Positions 8,417 through 18,127 of a stretch of 64,000 nucleotides of DNA are shown here, in pieces. Below the pieces are notes generated by a model. The model did not search any database. It was not told the DNA's origin and saw only the letters and a program-made list of their open reading frames with translations. The translations under genes were made by a program, and so were the position numbers. Where the stretch lies: positions 1 through 64,000 of the forward strand of contig NZ_JAKEIP010000017.1 in NCBI RefSeq assembly GCF_021474425.1. The letters run 5' to 3'. Source of the DNA: Streptomyces muensis (lineage in GTDB: Bacteria > Actinomycetota > Actinomycetes > Streptomycetales > Streptomycetaceae). How positions within the stretch are numbered: position 1 is the first letter of the stretch; each line of letters opens with the position of its first letter.

Positions 8417-9520
8417 TCAGCCAGTGAGTCCGGCCCGGCGGCAGGCGGCCGCGAGTTCCGGCGTGCAGATCTGGTCGATGGTGTACACGCCGTCCTTGAC
8501 CACGGTGGACCTGATGTCGTCGACGGTCACGGGGACGGGGTCGAGCCGGACGGCCGGGATGTCCTTGGTGGTGGCCGTGTCGACCGTGGTGTCGGTGAGG
8601 TCGTCGATGTCCTCGCCGCGGCCCAGGGCGACGGCGATCCTCGCGGCCGCGTCGGCCTCGGCCTTGAAGGGCTTGTAGACGCTCATGTACTGCTCGCCCA
8701 GGACGATGCGCCGGACGGCGGCGAGGTCGGCGTCCTGGCCGGTGACCGGCGGCAGCGGGTCGATGCCGGCGCTCTTGAGGGCGGAGATCACACCGGCGGC
8801 CAGCCCGTCGTTGGCGGCGTAGACCCCGTCGACGCTGTCGGCGCCCAGGGCGGCGAGGGCGCTGTCCATGTTGGTGTGGGCGGTCTCCTGGCTCCAGCCC
8901 GGGGTGTCGTACGACTTGCCGATCCTGACCTTGCCCTGCAACGCGGAGAGCGCGCCCTTCTTGAACGCCACGTTGGTCGGGGAGGTCTGGGGGCCGTTCA
9001 TCATGACGATCTGGCCGTCGGCCGCCCGGTCCCCCAGGGCCCGCAGGAGCGCCTCGCCCTGAAGCCGGCCCACCCGTTCGTTGTCGAAGGAGACGTGGGC
9101 CGAGATCGGGCCCTCGACGAGACCGTCGTAGGCGATCACGGGGACGCCCGCGTCGTGGGCCCGCTCGACGGAGAAGCGCAGCGACCGGAAGTTCACGGCG
9201 CTGAGCAGCAGGACCTTGACGTCCTTGTTGATCAGGGTCTCCACCTGTTGCTGCTGGGTGGCGACGTCACCCTCGGCGTTGGCGTACTCCACCGTGCAGT
9301 CCGCGCACAGCTCCGTGACCTTCTTCTCGATCAGCGGCTTGTCGAACTTCTCCCAGCGGGTCTGCACGTTTTGGCTGAGCAGCAGCCCGACCTTGAACCC
9401 GTCCTCGTCGGAGGCGCTCCCGCCCGAGCCGCAGCCGGCCAGCGCCGTGGCCATGGCCACGGCCAGGGTCAGCGGCGACGCGGCACGCCGTAGGGCCGTA
9501 CGACCCCGATACGCACTCAC
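8417..9520 (-). CDS. Lipoprotein sugar ABC transporter substrate-binding protein
   Basis: A 367-residue protein with a lipobox LAGC ending a basic/hydrophobic signal peptide, so it is anchored to the outer face of the membrane. The rest is the two-lobed type-I fold used for ribose/xylose-type sugars (GFKVGLLLSQNVQTRWEKF, VPVIAYDGLVEG, GVYAANDGLAAGVI, PPVTGQDADLAAVRRI). No permease or ATPase genes are adjacent, so it either serves a transporter elsewhere or acts as a sensor. The GTG start has GGGAGG 5 nt upstream. Confidence 0.88.
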   Translation of the reverse strand: MSAYRGRTALRRAASPLTLAVAMATALAGCGSGGSASDEDGFKVGLLLSQNVQTRWEKFDKPLIEKKVTELCADCTVEYANAEGDVATQQQQVETLINKDVKVLLLSAVNFRSLRFSVERAHDAGVPVIAYDGLVEGPISAHVSFDNERVGRLQGEALLRALGDRAADGQIVMMNGPQTSPTNVAFKKGALSALQGKVRIGKSYDTPGWSQETAHTNMDSALAALGADSVDGVYAANDGLAAGVISALKSAGIDPLPPVTGQDADLAAVRRIVLGEQYMSVYKPFKAEADAAARIAVALGRGEDIDDLTDTTVDTATTKDIPAVRLDPVPVTVDDIRSTVVKDGVYTIDQICTPELAAACRRAGLTG

Positions 9521-9608
9521 GGGGGCCTCCCTGGCTCGTCCGGGAACGTCCGTGAAACCCCCTGACCGGCCACGCCGGCCACTCAGTGCCAGGATAGGCC
9601 GACCGGTG

Positions 9609-10403
9609 TCAGCGCACGGGGAAGCCGAAGCCGTAGCCCTGGTCCTTCAGCCACGGCAGGACCTCGCGCAGCGCGGCCACCGTCTGGGAGCGGTCGCCGC
9701 CCGCGTCGTGGAAGAGCAGGGTCGGGCCGTTGGAGATCTCGTTCTTGACGGTGGCGACCATGGTGGCGGTGCCGGGGAGTTCGAAGTCCTTGGAGTCGAT
9801 GTTCCAGCCGAGCGGGCGCATTCCGCGGGACGCGGCGAGGTGACGGCTGTACGGGGTGAAGGCGCCTCCCGGGGCCCGGTAGTACAGCGGGCGGACGCCA
9901 CCGGAGGCCTTGGTGATCATGCGCTCGGCGTCCAGGATCTGCTGGGACTGGTAGGCCTCGGACTTGCGGTCCATGGTGACGTCGTGCGAGACCGTGTGGT
10001 CGCAGAGCCGGTGTCCGGCCGCGACCACCGTCCTGACCAGGTCGGGGTGGGCCTGGGCCTGGGTGCCCACCATGCAGAACGTGGCCTTCACCCCGTTCTC
10101 CCGCAGCACCTGAAGCACCTGGGGTGTCCAGACGGGGTCCGGCCCGTCGTCGATGGTGATGTTGACGCTGTGGGCGCCGCCGTCCGAGGCATGCGCGATC
10201 TCCGCCGACACCGGCGTCGACTTGCGGCCCTGCGGCTGGGCGGGCGACGCGGCGGGCGGCGCCGAGACGCCGGCCTGGGCGGGCCGTTCCTCGGGGGAAC
10301 CGACCTGCGCGTTCCAGAACGAGGTCAGCGCGGCCACCGCGGTCACGCCGAGCGCCGCCGCCAGCACCTTGCCGTACCATCCCCGTCCGCCGCTTCGCAC
10401 CAT
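9609..10403 (-). CDS. Polysaccharide deacetylase (NodB/CE4), membrane-anchored or secreted
   Basis: A 264-residue protein with an N-terminal hydrophobic segment (VLAAALGVTAVAALTSFW) that is a signal anchor or signal peptide, then a Pro/Ala linker and a CE4 domain. The metal and catalytic motifs are visible: NITIDDGPD, DHTVSHD (the H-x3-H pair) and YYRAPGGAF. It probably removes acetyl groups from peptidoglycan or chitin-like glycans outside the cell. The start at 10403 is chosen because AGGGA lies just upstream. It is divergent from a two-component system, which may control it. Confidence 0.87.
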   Translation of the reverse strand: MVRSGGRGWYGKVLAAALGVTAVAALTSFWNAQVGSPEERPAQAGVSAPPAASPAQPQGRKSTPVSAEIAHASDGGAHSVNITIDDGPDPVWTPQVLQVLRENGVKATFCMVGTQAQAHPDLVRTVVAAGHRLCDHTVSHDVTMDRKSEAYQSQQILDAERMITKASGGVRPLYYRAPGGAFTPYSRHLAASRGMRPLGWNIDSKDFELPGTATMVATVKNEISNGPTLLFHDAGGDRSQTVAALREVLPWLKDQGYGFGFPVR

Positions 10404-10627
10404 GTTCCCTGTCCCTCGCCGTCGCTGTGGCCCGTGCATCCGGCAAGAGGGGGGAGAACGGCCGAGGGATCCGTCTGTTACCGATCACGCACAATTCGAC
10501 CGGGTCGGGCGTGACGACCGGATCCCTGGCCGGGCGACAGGCGGCACACAGGCGGTTCTCAGGGAGGCGGGCCAGGCTCCGGTGCATGCCTGCCGCATGT
10601 GGAACCCCGGGAGTCCGTCAGGGCGCC

Positions 10628-11320
10628 GTGCGTGTGCTGATCGTCGATGACGAGCCCGAGCTCACCGAACTGCTCGCGTGGGCCGTCGCCGACGCGGGAT
10701 GGCAGGCGTTCTCGGCGGCTGACGGGCGCGAGGCGCTGACGATGGCGCGTGGCTGTGCCCCGCATGCCGTCGTGCTCGACGGGATGCTGCCGGACCTGGA
10801 CGGGGTGCACGTCCTGCGGCGGCTGCGGTACGAGAACGCGCGGTTGCCCGTGCTCATGCTGACCGCACGCGACGCCCTGGAGCACCGCCTCGACGGCCTG
10901 TCGGCCGGTGCCGACGACTACGTCACCAAGCCCTTCTCGCTGGAGGAGGTCATGCTGCGGCTGCGCGGCCTGCTGCGCCGGGCAGGAGCCGAGCCGGAGG
11001 CGGCGGACGAGCCCGTACGGGTGCTCGGCGACCTCGTACTGGCCGAGAGGACCCGGCAGGTGCAGCGCGCCGGGACACCGATCGCCCTGACCGCCAAGGA
11101 GTTCGACCTGCTGAACTTCCTGATCCGGCATCCCCGCCAGGTGCTCAGCAAGGCGCAGATCCTCGGCGAGGTCTGGAACAGCTCCTTCGACAGCGAGGGA
11201 AACCTGGTCGAGGTCTACATCTACGGCCTGCGCGCGAAGATCGACAAAGGGCGGGCGCCGATGATCCACACGGTGCGGGGAGCCGGGTACGTCATTCGGG
11301 CCGCGGACGACGGGAGATGA
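10628..11320 (+). CDS. OmpR-family response regulator
   Basis: A 230-residue regulator with a receiver domain (VRVLIVDDEPELTELL; phospho-acceptor probably Asp51 in VLDGMLPDLDG; Lys in VTKPFSLEEV) and a winged-helix DNA-binding domain (LTAKEFDLLNFLIRHPRQVLSKAQIL, ending TVRGAGYVIR). The GTG at 10628 is preferred because the receiver begins there; an ATG at 10586 is possible. Its stop overlaps the start of the histidine kinase gene by 4 bp, so the two are translationally coupled. Confidence 0.93.
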   Translation: MRVLIVDDEPELTELLAWAVADAGWQAFSAADGREALTMARGCAPHAVVLDGMLPDLDGVHVLRRLRYENARLPVLMLTARDALEHRLDGLSAGADDYVTKPFSLEEVMLRLRGLLRRAGAEPEAADEPVRVLGDLVLAERTRQVQRAGTPIALTAKEFDLLNFLIRHPRQVLSKAQILGEVWNSSFDSEGNLVEVYIYGLRAKIDKGRAPMIHTVRGAGYVIRAADDGR

Positions 11321-12810
11321 CGGTGCGGCGCCGGACGGGAGGGCGGTCGCTGCGTGCGCGTCTGGTCGCGTTCATCACCGTGGCCCTGGTCGTCGTGTGC
11401 GCGGCGATGGCCGTCACCACGGTGCTCGTCCAACGGGCCCGGCTGCTGGACGAGTTGGACCAACGGGTCCGGGACGCCGCCGCGCGGAGCCAGGGCGGCC
11501 TGGAGCGGCGTACGGGGAGCGCGACGGACCTCGGGTTCCTCAACGAGCGCGGCCAGCCCACCGGAACCGTCGCCGCGCGCCTGACCGACGGCGAGGTCGT
11601 GGCGGCCGAGACGGTGACCGCGGACGGCCGGCAGCAGGTCCTCACCGCCGCCCAACGTGCCGCCCTGGCCGGGATCACCGCCGACGGCACGCTGCACACC
11701 CGCACCATTCCCGGCCTCGGCACCTACCGGATCACCGCCGCCGAGGGCGCCGGACCCGCCGTACTGGCCGGGCTCCCCATGGACGACGTGGAGGCCACGA
11801 TCCACGGTCTGGTGGTGACCGAGGCGGTGATCGCCGGAGTCGGCCTCGCCGTCGCGGGCTGCGTCTGCGCGGTGGTCGTACGCCGCCAGCTGCGCCCGCT
11901 CGGCCGGGTGGCCGCCACCGCCGTCGAGGTCGCCCGCGCGCCGCTGGAACGCGGCGAGGTCACCGGCCTCACCCGGGTCCCCGCAGCGGACACCGACCCC
12001 GCCACCGAGGCCGGCCAGGTCGGCGCCGCGCTGAACCACCTCATCGACCGCATGGAGTCCGCCCTGGCCGGGCGCCAGCGCAGCGAGGACCGCATGCGCC
12101 GCTTCCTCGCCGACGCCAGCCACGAACTGCGCACCCCGCTCGCCTCCATCGCCGGATACGCCGAACTGATGGACACCGGCGCGCCCAAGGTCGAGCCGCG
12201 GCTGGCGTGGCGCCGTGTCTCCGCGCAGTCGGCCCGGATGACCGGGCTCGTGGAGGACCTCCTGCTGCTCGCCCGGCTCGACGAGGGACGGCCGCTGGAG
12301 AGGGTGGAGGTCAACCTCGCGACCCTGGTGGCGGAGGCGGTGTGGGACGCGCGGGCGGCCGGCGCCGGCCACGACTGGCGGCTCGCCCTGCGGCTCGACG
12401 AACCGGCCACGGTGACCGGCGACCCGGCCCGCCTGACCCAGGTCCTGACCAACCTCCTGGCCAACGCCCGCGCACACACGCCACCCGGTACGCGGATCAC
12501 CGTGTCCGTCGAGGCCACCCGCACCCGCTGCACCATCCGAGTCCAGGACGACGGCCCCGGCATCCCGCCCGACCTCCTCCCGAGCGTCTTCGAACGCTTC
12601 ACCCGTGCCGACACCTCCCGCACCCGCGCCCCCGGCAAGGGCGGCGGCGCGGGCCTCGGCCTGGCCATCGCCGCGGCCATCACCCAGGCCCACGCCGGCC
12701 ACATCGACGCCCGAAGCCGCCCCGGCCACACGGAGTTCACGGTCACGCTGCCGTACGCGGCCGGAGCGGACCCGGCGCCTGCCGCGCACGGGGCGGCTTC
12801 GCCGGCCTGA
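11317..12810 (+). CDS. Sensor histidine kinase
   Basis: A 497-residue membrane kinase. The first membrane helix is at residues of about 10-37. An extracytoplasmic sensor of about 130 residues follows, then a second helix (VTEAVIAGVGLAVAGCVCAVVV), a HAMP linker, the HisKA box with phospho-His269 (DASHELRTPLASIAGY), and an ATPase domain with VLTNLLANARAHTPPG, DDGPGIPP and a Gly-rich GAGLGLAIA motif. It is the partner of the overlapping OmpR-type regulator. The signal is unknown; the envelope deacetylase next door suggests a cell-surface stimulus. Confidence 0.93.
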   Translation: MTVRRRTGGRSLRARLVAFITVALVVVCAAMAVTTVLVQRARLLDELDQRVRDAAARSQGGLERRTGSATDLGFLNERGQPTGTVAARLTDGEVVAAETVTADGRQQVLTAAQRAALAGITADGTLHTRTIPGLGTYRITAAEGAGPAVLAGLPMDDVEATIHGLVVTEAVIAGVGLAVAGCVCAVVVRRQLRPLGRVAATAVEVARAPLERGEVTGLTRVPAADTDPATEAGQVGAALNHLIDRMESALAGRQRSEDRMRRFLADASHELRTPLASIAGYAELMDTGAPKVEPRLAWRRVSAQSARMTGLVEDLLLLARLDEGRPLERVEVNLATLVAEAVWDARAAGAGHDWRLALRLDEPATVTGDPARLTQVLTNLLANARAHTPPGTRITVSVEATRTRCTIRVQDDGPGIPPDLLPSVFERFTRADTSRTRAPGKGGGAGLGLAIAAAITQAHAGHIDARSRPGHTEFTVTLPYAAGADPAPAAHGAASPA

Positions 12811-13022
12811 GCCCGCGTCGCGCACGTCGCCCGCACCCCGTGGCCCGAATCCTCAGCACATTCAAAGACCCGCAGGTCAGCCATGCCGTCCAGGTCGTGG
12901 TCCGGACCGGCTGCGGGCGGTGTGCGGAAGTGGGTTCAGCTGGGCCTCAGTTACGTCCCCCAGGGTTGCCGGCAGGTGGCCGACCGCGGGTGGTGGGCCT
13001 GACGAAAGGGAGCGAGCGAACG

Positions 13023-14327
13023 ATGTCCGAGTCCGAGCAGGGGAACGGCCGTCGCGCCCACGCGAGCCGCCGCAACTTCATGCGCAAGGTCTTCTTCGCC
13101 TCCGGCGCCACCGCCGTCGCCACGATGGGCGGCGCCGGTGCCTGGGCCGCGATGGCCGACGACACCACCGGTACGGCGGAGGCCTCGGCCGCTCCGAGCG
13201 GCGCCCCGAGCGGAGCGCCCGGCGGCGGTGCGGGCGGACCCGGCAACCAGTCGATCACCGAGGACTTCTTCGGCCTGACCACCGACGGCAACCGCATCGA
13301 CGACCTGTTCACGATCCACTCCACCAAGGTCGCCACCGCCCCCGTCATCGCCGCGGCGAACGCCTTCCTGGCCGGCCTCACCGACGACCAGAAGAGCTCG
13401 ACCCAGTTCACCGTCCACTCCACCGAGTGGCGCCTGTGGAGCAACATCGACTCCTACGACCGTCAGGGCGTCTCCCTGGCCGACCTGAGCGACGACCAGA
13501 AGGCGCTCGGAACGGCCCTGCTGAAGGCGGCGCTGAGCGCCGACGGTCTGGAGACGACGGAGAAGATCCGCAGGATCAACCAGGCGGCCGGCGAGGCCAT
13601 CGGCAACACCGACGCCTTCAACGAGGACGCCTACTACTGGACCGTCATGGGTACCCCGTCCGCGACCGAGCCCTGGGGCTTCCAGTTCGACGGCCACCAC
13701 CTGGTCGTCAACTACTTCGTGCTCGGCGACCAGGTGGTCATGAGCCCCTGCTTCTGGGGTTCGGAGCCCACGTCGATGGAGATCGACGGCGAGACGGTCA
13801 CGGTCTGCCACGAGGAGGTCGCCGCGAGCCTGGCCTTCGTCAACTCCCTCACAGCGGCCCAGCAGAAGATCGCCATCGCCTCCGCCACCAAGTCCAACGA
13901 GTCCATGAAGGCGGGCGCGTTCGCCGACAACACGGTCCAGGCGTACGAGGGCCTGCGCGGCGACGCCCTGAACGCCGCCCAGCGCAAGAAGCTCCTCGGC
14001 ATCGTCGAGGCCTTCGTGGGCCGGGCGAAGGCCGACGCCGCGCGGGTGACGATGGCCGAGGTCCGCAAACACCTCGCCGACACCTACGTCACCTGGGCCG
14101 GCGGCATCGAGGACGACTCGGCCTTCTACGTCCGGATCCACAGCCCCGTGGTGTGGGTCGAGGTCGACTGCCAGGGTCCCGGCCCGCTGGCCGGCGCGTA
14201 CGGCGCCACCCAGGGCGACGGCCCCACCCAGAAGCACGTCCACTCCGTCATCCGCACCCCCAACGGCAACGACTACGGAAAGGAGCTCCTGCGGCAGCAC
14301 TACCTGACCTCGCCCCACCATCGGTGA
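13023..14327 (+). CDS. Tat-exported DUF3500 protein
   Basis: A 434-residue protein with a twin-arginine signal (SRRNFM, Arg16-Arg17, then a hydrophobic helix), so it is exported folded. The mature part follows a low-complexity Ala/Ser/Pro/Gly linker and matches my recollection of DUF3500 (FHSTEWRLWSNIDSY-like region, GTPSATEPWGFQFDGHHLVVNYFV, HYLTSPHHR at the end). The His-rich GFQFDGHH and HVHSVIRTPNGNDYG motifs could bind metal. GGGAG lies upstream of the ATG. It sits 212 bp after the two-component operon and may be a target of it. The activity is not known to me. Confidence 0.82.
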   Translation: MSESEQGNGRRAHASRRNFMRKVFFASGATAVATMGGAGAWAAMADDTTGTAEASAAPSGAPSGAPGGGAGGPGNQSITEDFFGLTTDGNRIDDLFTIHSTKVATAPVIAAANAFLAGLTDDQKSSTQFTVHSTEWRLWSNIDSYDRQGVSLADLSDDQKALGTALLKAALSADGLETTEKIRRINQAAGEAIGNTDAFNEDAYYWTVMGTPSATEPWGFQFDGHHLVVNYFVLGDQVVMSPCFWGSEPTSMEIDGETVTVCHEEVAASLAFVNSLTAAQQKIAIASATKSNESMKAGAFADNTVQAYEGLRGDALNAAQRKKLLGIVEAFVGRAKADAARVTMAEVRKHLADTYVTWAGGIEDDSAFYVRIHSPVVWVEVDCQGPGPLAGAYGATQGDGPTQKHVHSVIRTPNGNDYGKELLRQHYLTSPHHR

Positions 14328-14354
14328 GCCGCGCCGGTCCCGGCCCCGCGCCGC

Positions 14355-15776
14355 TCACTGGCCCGGTGTCACCGGGATCCATTCGCTGCCGCCCAGCGGG
14401 TAGTCGTAGGAGTCGCCGCCCACCTTGGCGCTGGTGCGGAACGGGGTGCCGGAGTTGTCGATGTGGACGGTGCCGCGGCGGCTGCCGCTGGACCAGTCCA
14501 GGGTGAGGTCCCAGCGGACGTCGTGCGCCTTGGTGTGGACGGTGACGTAGTAGACCTCCGGGTCGGACTCACTGACCTTGTACGGGAAGTCGCGTTGGCC
14601 GTTCTTGACGGTGAGCGTGGGGCTGCCGCTGTCCAGGTCGGCGTCGAACGACCTGCTCTCGACGCCGCCGCCGCAGCCGGAGCCCATCGCGTACTCGTTC
14701 CAGCCGGGCGGCGCGCCCTTCGACAGGACGCGCAGGTGCAGATCCTTCAGGACGACGGTCTCCTTGCCGGTGCCCTGCACGGTGAGGGCGATCCGCTGTT
14801 CGTTCGAGGAGATCGCACCGTACGCGGTGGACCAGCGCTGTGCGTCCTGCTCGCCCGCGGGCGGACCGACCTGCTCGGGTTCGCTGTCGACGAGGAAGTG
14901 CTGGCTGCACGGGCTGTCGTAGACATAGGGGCGGACGTCGACCGTGAGCGGGACGGCGTCGGTGGCGCCGTCCTCGGCCGACCCGTCCGTGGCCTGTGCG
15001 CCGCCGCCCGCCGAGGTGCCGGACCCGGCGCTCGCGGACCCGGAGGGGGAGGGCGATGACGACGGCTTCTTCCCCTTCCCGCTCGCGGACGGAGCGGCGG
15101 AGGGCGTGCCGGTGCCGGACGCCGCGGTCGTCGCCTCCGTAGCGCCGTCCGCCCGTCCCGTCGGCCGGTCGCCGTTCCCGCCCTCGTCGAAGGGCACACC
15201 CACGGCCAGCACCACGGCCCCCAGTACGGCGGCCGACGCGACGGAGGCGATCAGCGCCGTACGGCTGCGCAGGCGACCACCCGGACGACGCGGCCGCGTG
15301 AGCGCGCCCGGCACGCCGACGACCACGGTCGAGTCGACGGGGCTGGTTCCTTGACCCGGGGCTGTCTCTTGACCCGGGGCTGTCTCTTGGCCCGGTCCTG
15401 TGTCTCGATCCGATCCTGTTTCTCGACCCGGGCCTGTCTCTTGATCCTGGACTGTCTCCCGGGCCGAACCGGCTCCTTGCGTCGAGCCCCTCGCCGTGGC
15501 CTGATCCGTGCCGCGCCCGCGTGCCGCGTCCGCCAGGATCCAGCGCCGGTGCAGTTCCACGAGTTCCTGCGGTGTCGCCCGGCAGACCCTCGCGAGGCGT
15601 TCCACCGGTGCGTACTCGACCGGCACGGCGGTGCCGTTGCAGTAGCGGTGCAGCGTCGACGTACTCATGTGCAGACGCTTGGCAAGCGCCCCGTAGCTGA
15701 GTCCCGAGCGGTCCTTGAGTTCCCGCAGCAGCCGTGCGAACTCCGCCGTCGCCCCCGCCTCCGCCTCGCCCGACAC
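14355..15776 (-). CDS. Membrane-anchored protein with N-terminal XRE helix-turn-helix
   Basis: A 473-residue bitopic protein. Residues of about 12-70 form an XRE-type HTH (LSYGALAKRLHMSTSTLHRYCNGTAVPVEY). An acidic repeat region rich in GQET/GRET hexapeptides follows, then one membrane helix (TALIASVASAAVLGAVVLAVGV). The extracytoplasmic half has a Ser/Gly/Pro linker and a beta-rich domain with paired cysteines (YDSPCSQHFLVDSEP, YAMGSGCGGG). Such HTH-TM-outer-domain proteins are common in Streptomyces. It may sense an outside signal and act on DNA inside, but no target is evident. Confidence 0.75.
   Translation of the reverse strand: MSGEAEAGATAEFARLLRELKDRSGLSYGALAKRLHMSTSTLHRYCNGTAVPVEYAPVERLARVCRATPQELVELHRRWILADAARGRGTDQATARGSTQGAGSARETVQDQETGPGRETGSDRDTGPGQETAPGQETAPGQGTSPVDSTVVVGVPGALTRPRRPGGRLRSRTALIASVASAAVLGAVVLAVGVPFDEGGNGDRPTGRADGATEATTAASGTGTPSAAPSASGKGKKPSSSPSPSGSASAGSGTSAGGGAQATDGSAEDGATDAVPLTVDVRPYVYDSPCSQHFLVDSEPEQVGPPAGEQDAQRWSTAYGAISSNEQRIALTVQGTGKETVVLKDLHLRVLSKGAPPGWNEYAMGSGCGGGVESRSFDADLDSGSPTLTVKNGQRDFPYKVSESDPEVYYVTVHTKAHDVRWDLTLDWSSGSRRGTVHIDNSGTPFRTSAKVGGDSYDYPLGGSEWIPVTPGQ
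15351..15458. repeat. Six 18-bp tandem repeats inside a coding region
   Basis: Six copies of an 18-bp unit (TTGACCCGGGGCTGTCTC; the first two copies identical, the rest diverging) encode acidic hexapeptide repeats of the GQETAP type on the - strand. The unit length is a multiple of three, so copy number can change without breaking the frame. It lies in the cytoplasmic linker between the HTH and the membrane helix. Confidence 0.85.
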
Positions 15777-15963
15777 CCGTTCCCCTCATTCCCCGTATTC
15801 CAGCCGCGCGTTCCAGGCCCCCGGGATTCTTCCTGGTCAGAGCGCGTTTCGGTGTTCCAGCGTCCCTAACTCCCCGCCGCAGGTGGCGGTTGGGACAGAT
15901 CGCCTCACAAGCTTCGGCCATCCAATCACCACCGCAACCCGAACACCGAAGGGGCGCAGCAAC

Positions 15964-16719
15964 ATGTCCGACTTCCGTACCTCCCGTACTTCCCGCACCC
16001 GTCTCGTCGCCGCCGCGACCGCCGTACTCGCCACGCTCTGCCTGTCCGCGTGCAACGACGGAACCGGCACCAAGGACGAGGGCGCCGCGGCGACCACCAC
16101 CTCCACGGGTTCCGCCACCGCCACCCCTTCCGAGGGCTCCGGCGGCAACTCCGCCTCGGGCACCTCGGGTTCCTCCGGCTCGTCGACGAGCGGCTCGAAC
16201 GGTTCGGGTTCCTCCGGCGGCGGGGCGGGCGGCACCGATTCGGGTTCCACCGACCAGGCCCCGGCGACCAAGGCGCCCGCCTCCTCCGGCAAGCCGGTCA
16301 CCTGCGAGGGGTCCAACACCAAGACGGTCGCGGCCCCGTTGAACCGCCCCGTGAACCACATGCTGCTCACCGTGACCAACACCGGCAGCAGGACCTGCTT
16401 CCTCTACGGCTACCCCGCCGTCCGCTTCGGTGAGGCCCAGTCGGTGCCGCCGGTCATCGAGGAGTCGCAGCCCCAGGCGGTCGTCACGCTGGAGCCGGGC
16501 CAGTCCGGCTACGCCTCCGTGAGCCTGTCCGCCACCGACGGCAGCGCCTCGGGCGGCCGGACCGAGAAGTCCCTGGCCGTCTCCTTCTTCGGCCGCTCCA
16601 TGAGCCGGAGCGTCGGCGCGGCCGCCCACCCGTCGCTGCCCGCGAACGGCGTCCACATCGACGACTCCCTCAAGGTCACGTACTGGCAGCAGTCGATGGA
16701 CGACGCCACCAGCTGGTGA
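15964..16719 (+). CDS. Lipoprotein with DUF4232 domain
   Basis: A 251-residue protein. A lipobox (LCLSAC) ends the signal peptide, so it is anchored outside the membrane. A Ser/Gly/Thr-rich linker of about 90 residues follows, then a DUF4232-type beta domain (HMLLTVTNTGSRTCFLYGYPAVRFG and the LEPGQSGYASVSL turn). The start at 15964 is chosen because the signal peptide begins there and AAGGGG lies upstream. It is divergent from the HTH membrane protein. The function of DUF4232 is not known to me; a surface-exposed binding role is plausible. Confidence 0.85.
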   Translation: MSDFRTSRTSRTRLVAAATAVLATLCLSACNDGTGTKDEGAAATTTSTGSATATPSEGSGGNSASGTSGSSGSSTSGSNGSGSSGGGAGGTDSGSTDQAPATKAPASSGKPVTCEGSNTKTVAAPLNRPVNHMLLTVTNTGSRTCFLYGYPAVRFGEAQSVPPVIEESQPQAVVTLEPGQSGYASVSLSATDGSASGGRTEKSLAVSFFGRSMSRSVGAAAHPSLPANGVHIDDSLKVTYWQQSMDDATSW

Positions 16720-17919
16720 TCAGCGCAGCGCGCTCTTGCGCTGCCACTGGCTCCAGGACAGGTTCCACGCGCCGAAGCCGTTGCCGGGGTCGACCACGCC
16801 CTTGGTGTCCTTGCCGGTGATCTCGAACGGGTCGCCCGGCCGCACCTGCCCGTAGAACCAGGCGGCGTCGGCGTCGCTCATGCCTATGCACCCGGAGCTC
16901 TGGTTGGAGTTGCCGAACCAGCGGGCGTTCCAGGGGGCGGCGTGGGCGTACATGCCCGACCAGGTCAGCCGCATCGAGTAGTCGACCATCTTGTCGTAGG
17001 CGTCGCCCAGGCCCACCGTCTCGGAGTTCATGTTGATCGTGCCCTCCTTGGCCATGAGCACGGCGGTCCCGCGCCAGGAGCGCTTGTCGCCGCCCGGGGT
17101 GCCGCCCGAGACGGGTATCCGCCGCACGGTCTTGCCGTCGCGTTCGAGGGTGAGCCGGTGGCGGTCGAGGTCGACCTCGACGATCTGCCGGGCGCCGATG
17201 GTGAAGGTCGTCGCGTAGTCGCGTACGAACCAGCCGCCGTCGGCGCCCGAGTCGGTGCCGTTCAGCTCGGCGTCCAGGGTGACCTTGGTGCCGGGCTTCC
17301 AGTACTCCCTGGGCCGCCAGTCCACCCGGTCCCGGCCGGAGTAGTCGCGGATCCAGCCCCAGGAGCCCTCGGTGTCGTTCGAGGTGGTGATCTTCAGCTG
17401 CTCCTCGACCTCGGCCCGGTTCCTGACCGGGTTGTCGAAGACCAGGGAGATCGGCTGGGCGACACCGACGGTGGAGCCGGTGCCCGGCCGCCAGTCGACC
17501 TTGTTGACCTTGCCGGCGGGGGCCGTGGTGAAGGAGGCCTTCGTGCTCTTGGCGGTGCCGCCCTCGGAGCGGGTCGCCGCCGTCACCGCGTACGCCGCGC
17601 CGGGCACGGACTTGCGGTCGGAGACCCAGGAGCGGCCGTCGGCGGCGACCTTGCCGGTGAGCCTGCGGCCGTCGGCGTCGGTGACGGTCACCGAGGTGAG
17701 TCGGCCGCCCGAGGCGGTGACCTTCACGGGCTCGCCGGCCGGGACCCGTTCTCCGGCGGGCGTGACGGTCACCGTGACCGGGCGGTCTTCGGCGCTCGGC
17801 TTCCCCTTCGTGTCGTCCGGGGCGCCGGGGGAGCCGCTCGACGAGCAGGCGGCGAGCGGCGCCAGCAGGGCGGCCACGACAGCGGCCCGGGCGTGGGCGA
17901 GTACACGTATGCGCGACAA
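16720..17919 (-). CDS. L,D-transpeptidase (YkuD) lipoprotein with Ig-like domains
   Basis: A 399-residue cell-wall enzyme. A lipobox (LAAC) follows a hydrophobic signal. Two Ig-like beta domains (to about residue 250) precede the YkuD catalytic domain, with HAAPWN and the SSGCIGM motif holding the nucleophilic Cys. It makes 3-3 peptidoglycan cross-links or attaches proteins. The start is probably TTG at 17919: GGAGG sits 5 nt before it and the signal peptide begins there, whereas the longer frame adds 35 unlikely residues. Its stop abuts the convergent lipoprotein gene with no gap. It is divergent from the FemAB-MurJ operon, also wall-related. Confidence 0.92.
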   Translation of the reverse strand: MSRIRVLAHARAAVVAALLAPLAACSSSGSPGAPDDTKGKPSAEDRPVTVTVTPAGERVPAGEPVKVTASGGRLTSVTVTDADGRRLTGKVAADGRSWVSDRKSVPGAAYAVTAATRSEGGTAKSTKASFTTAPAGKVNKVDWRPGTGSTVGVAQPISLVFDNPVRNRAEVEEQLKITTSNDTEGSWGWIRDYSGRDRVDWRPREYWKPGTKVTLDAELNGTDSGADGGWFVRDYATTFTIGARQIVEVDLDRHRLTLERDGKTVRRIPVSGGTPGGDKRSWRGTAVLMAKEGTINMNSETVGLGDAYDKMVDYSMRLTWSGMYAHAAPWNARWFGNSNQSSGCIGMSDADAAWFYGQVRPGDPFEITGKDTKGVVDPGNGFGAWNLSWSQWQRKSALR

Positions 17920-18127
17920 CGGAGCCTCCGGAAAGGGGCGGCAAGGTGGTGGATGTCGTGACTGTAGAGCCGTGAAACCCGAGGTCAGCGGCTGTGGAGC
18001 AACATGACGGCGGCTGGTGCGCAACCGTCATGGTCCGGTCACATTCGCCGGACGGAGCGGTCATGGACCGCTGTGAGCCTCCTGTGTGTCCCCGCGACCG
18101 GCCCGGGGAGAAGGAGAGGCTCAGACC

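Noticed and set aside
15351..15458. CRISPR-like array
   Set aside because: The units are 18-bp contiguous repeats with no spacers and lie inside a coding frame. No CRISPR array or cas gene was seen in the window.
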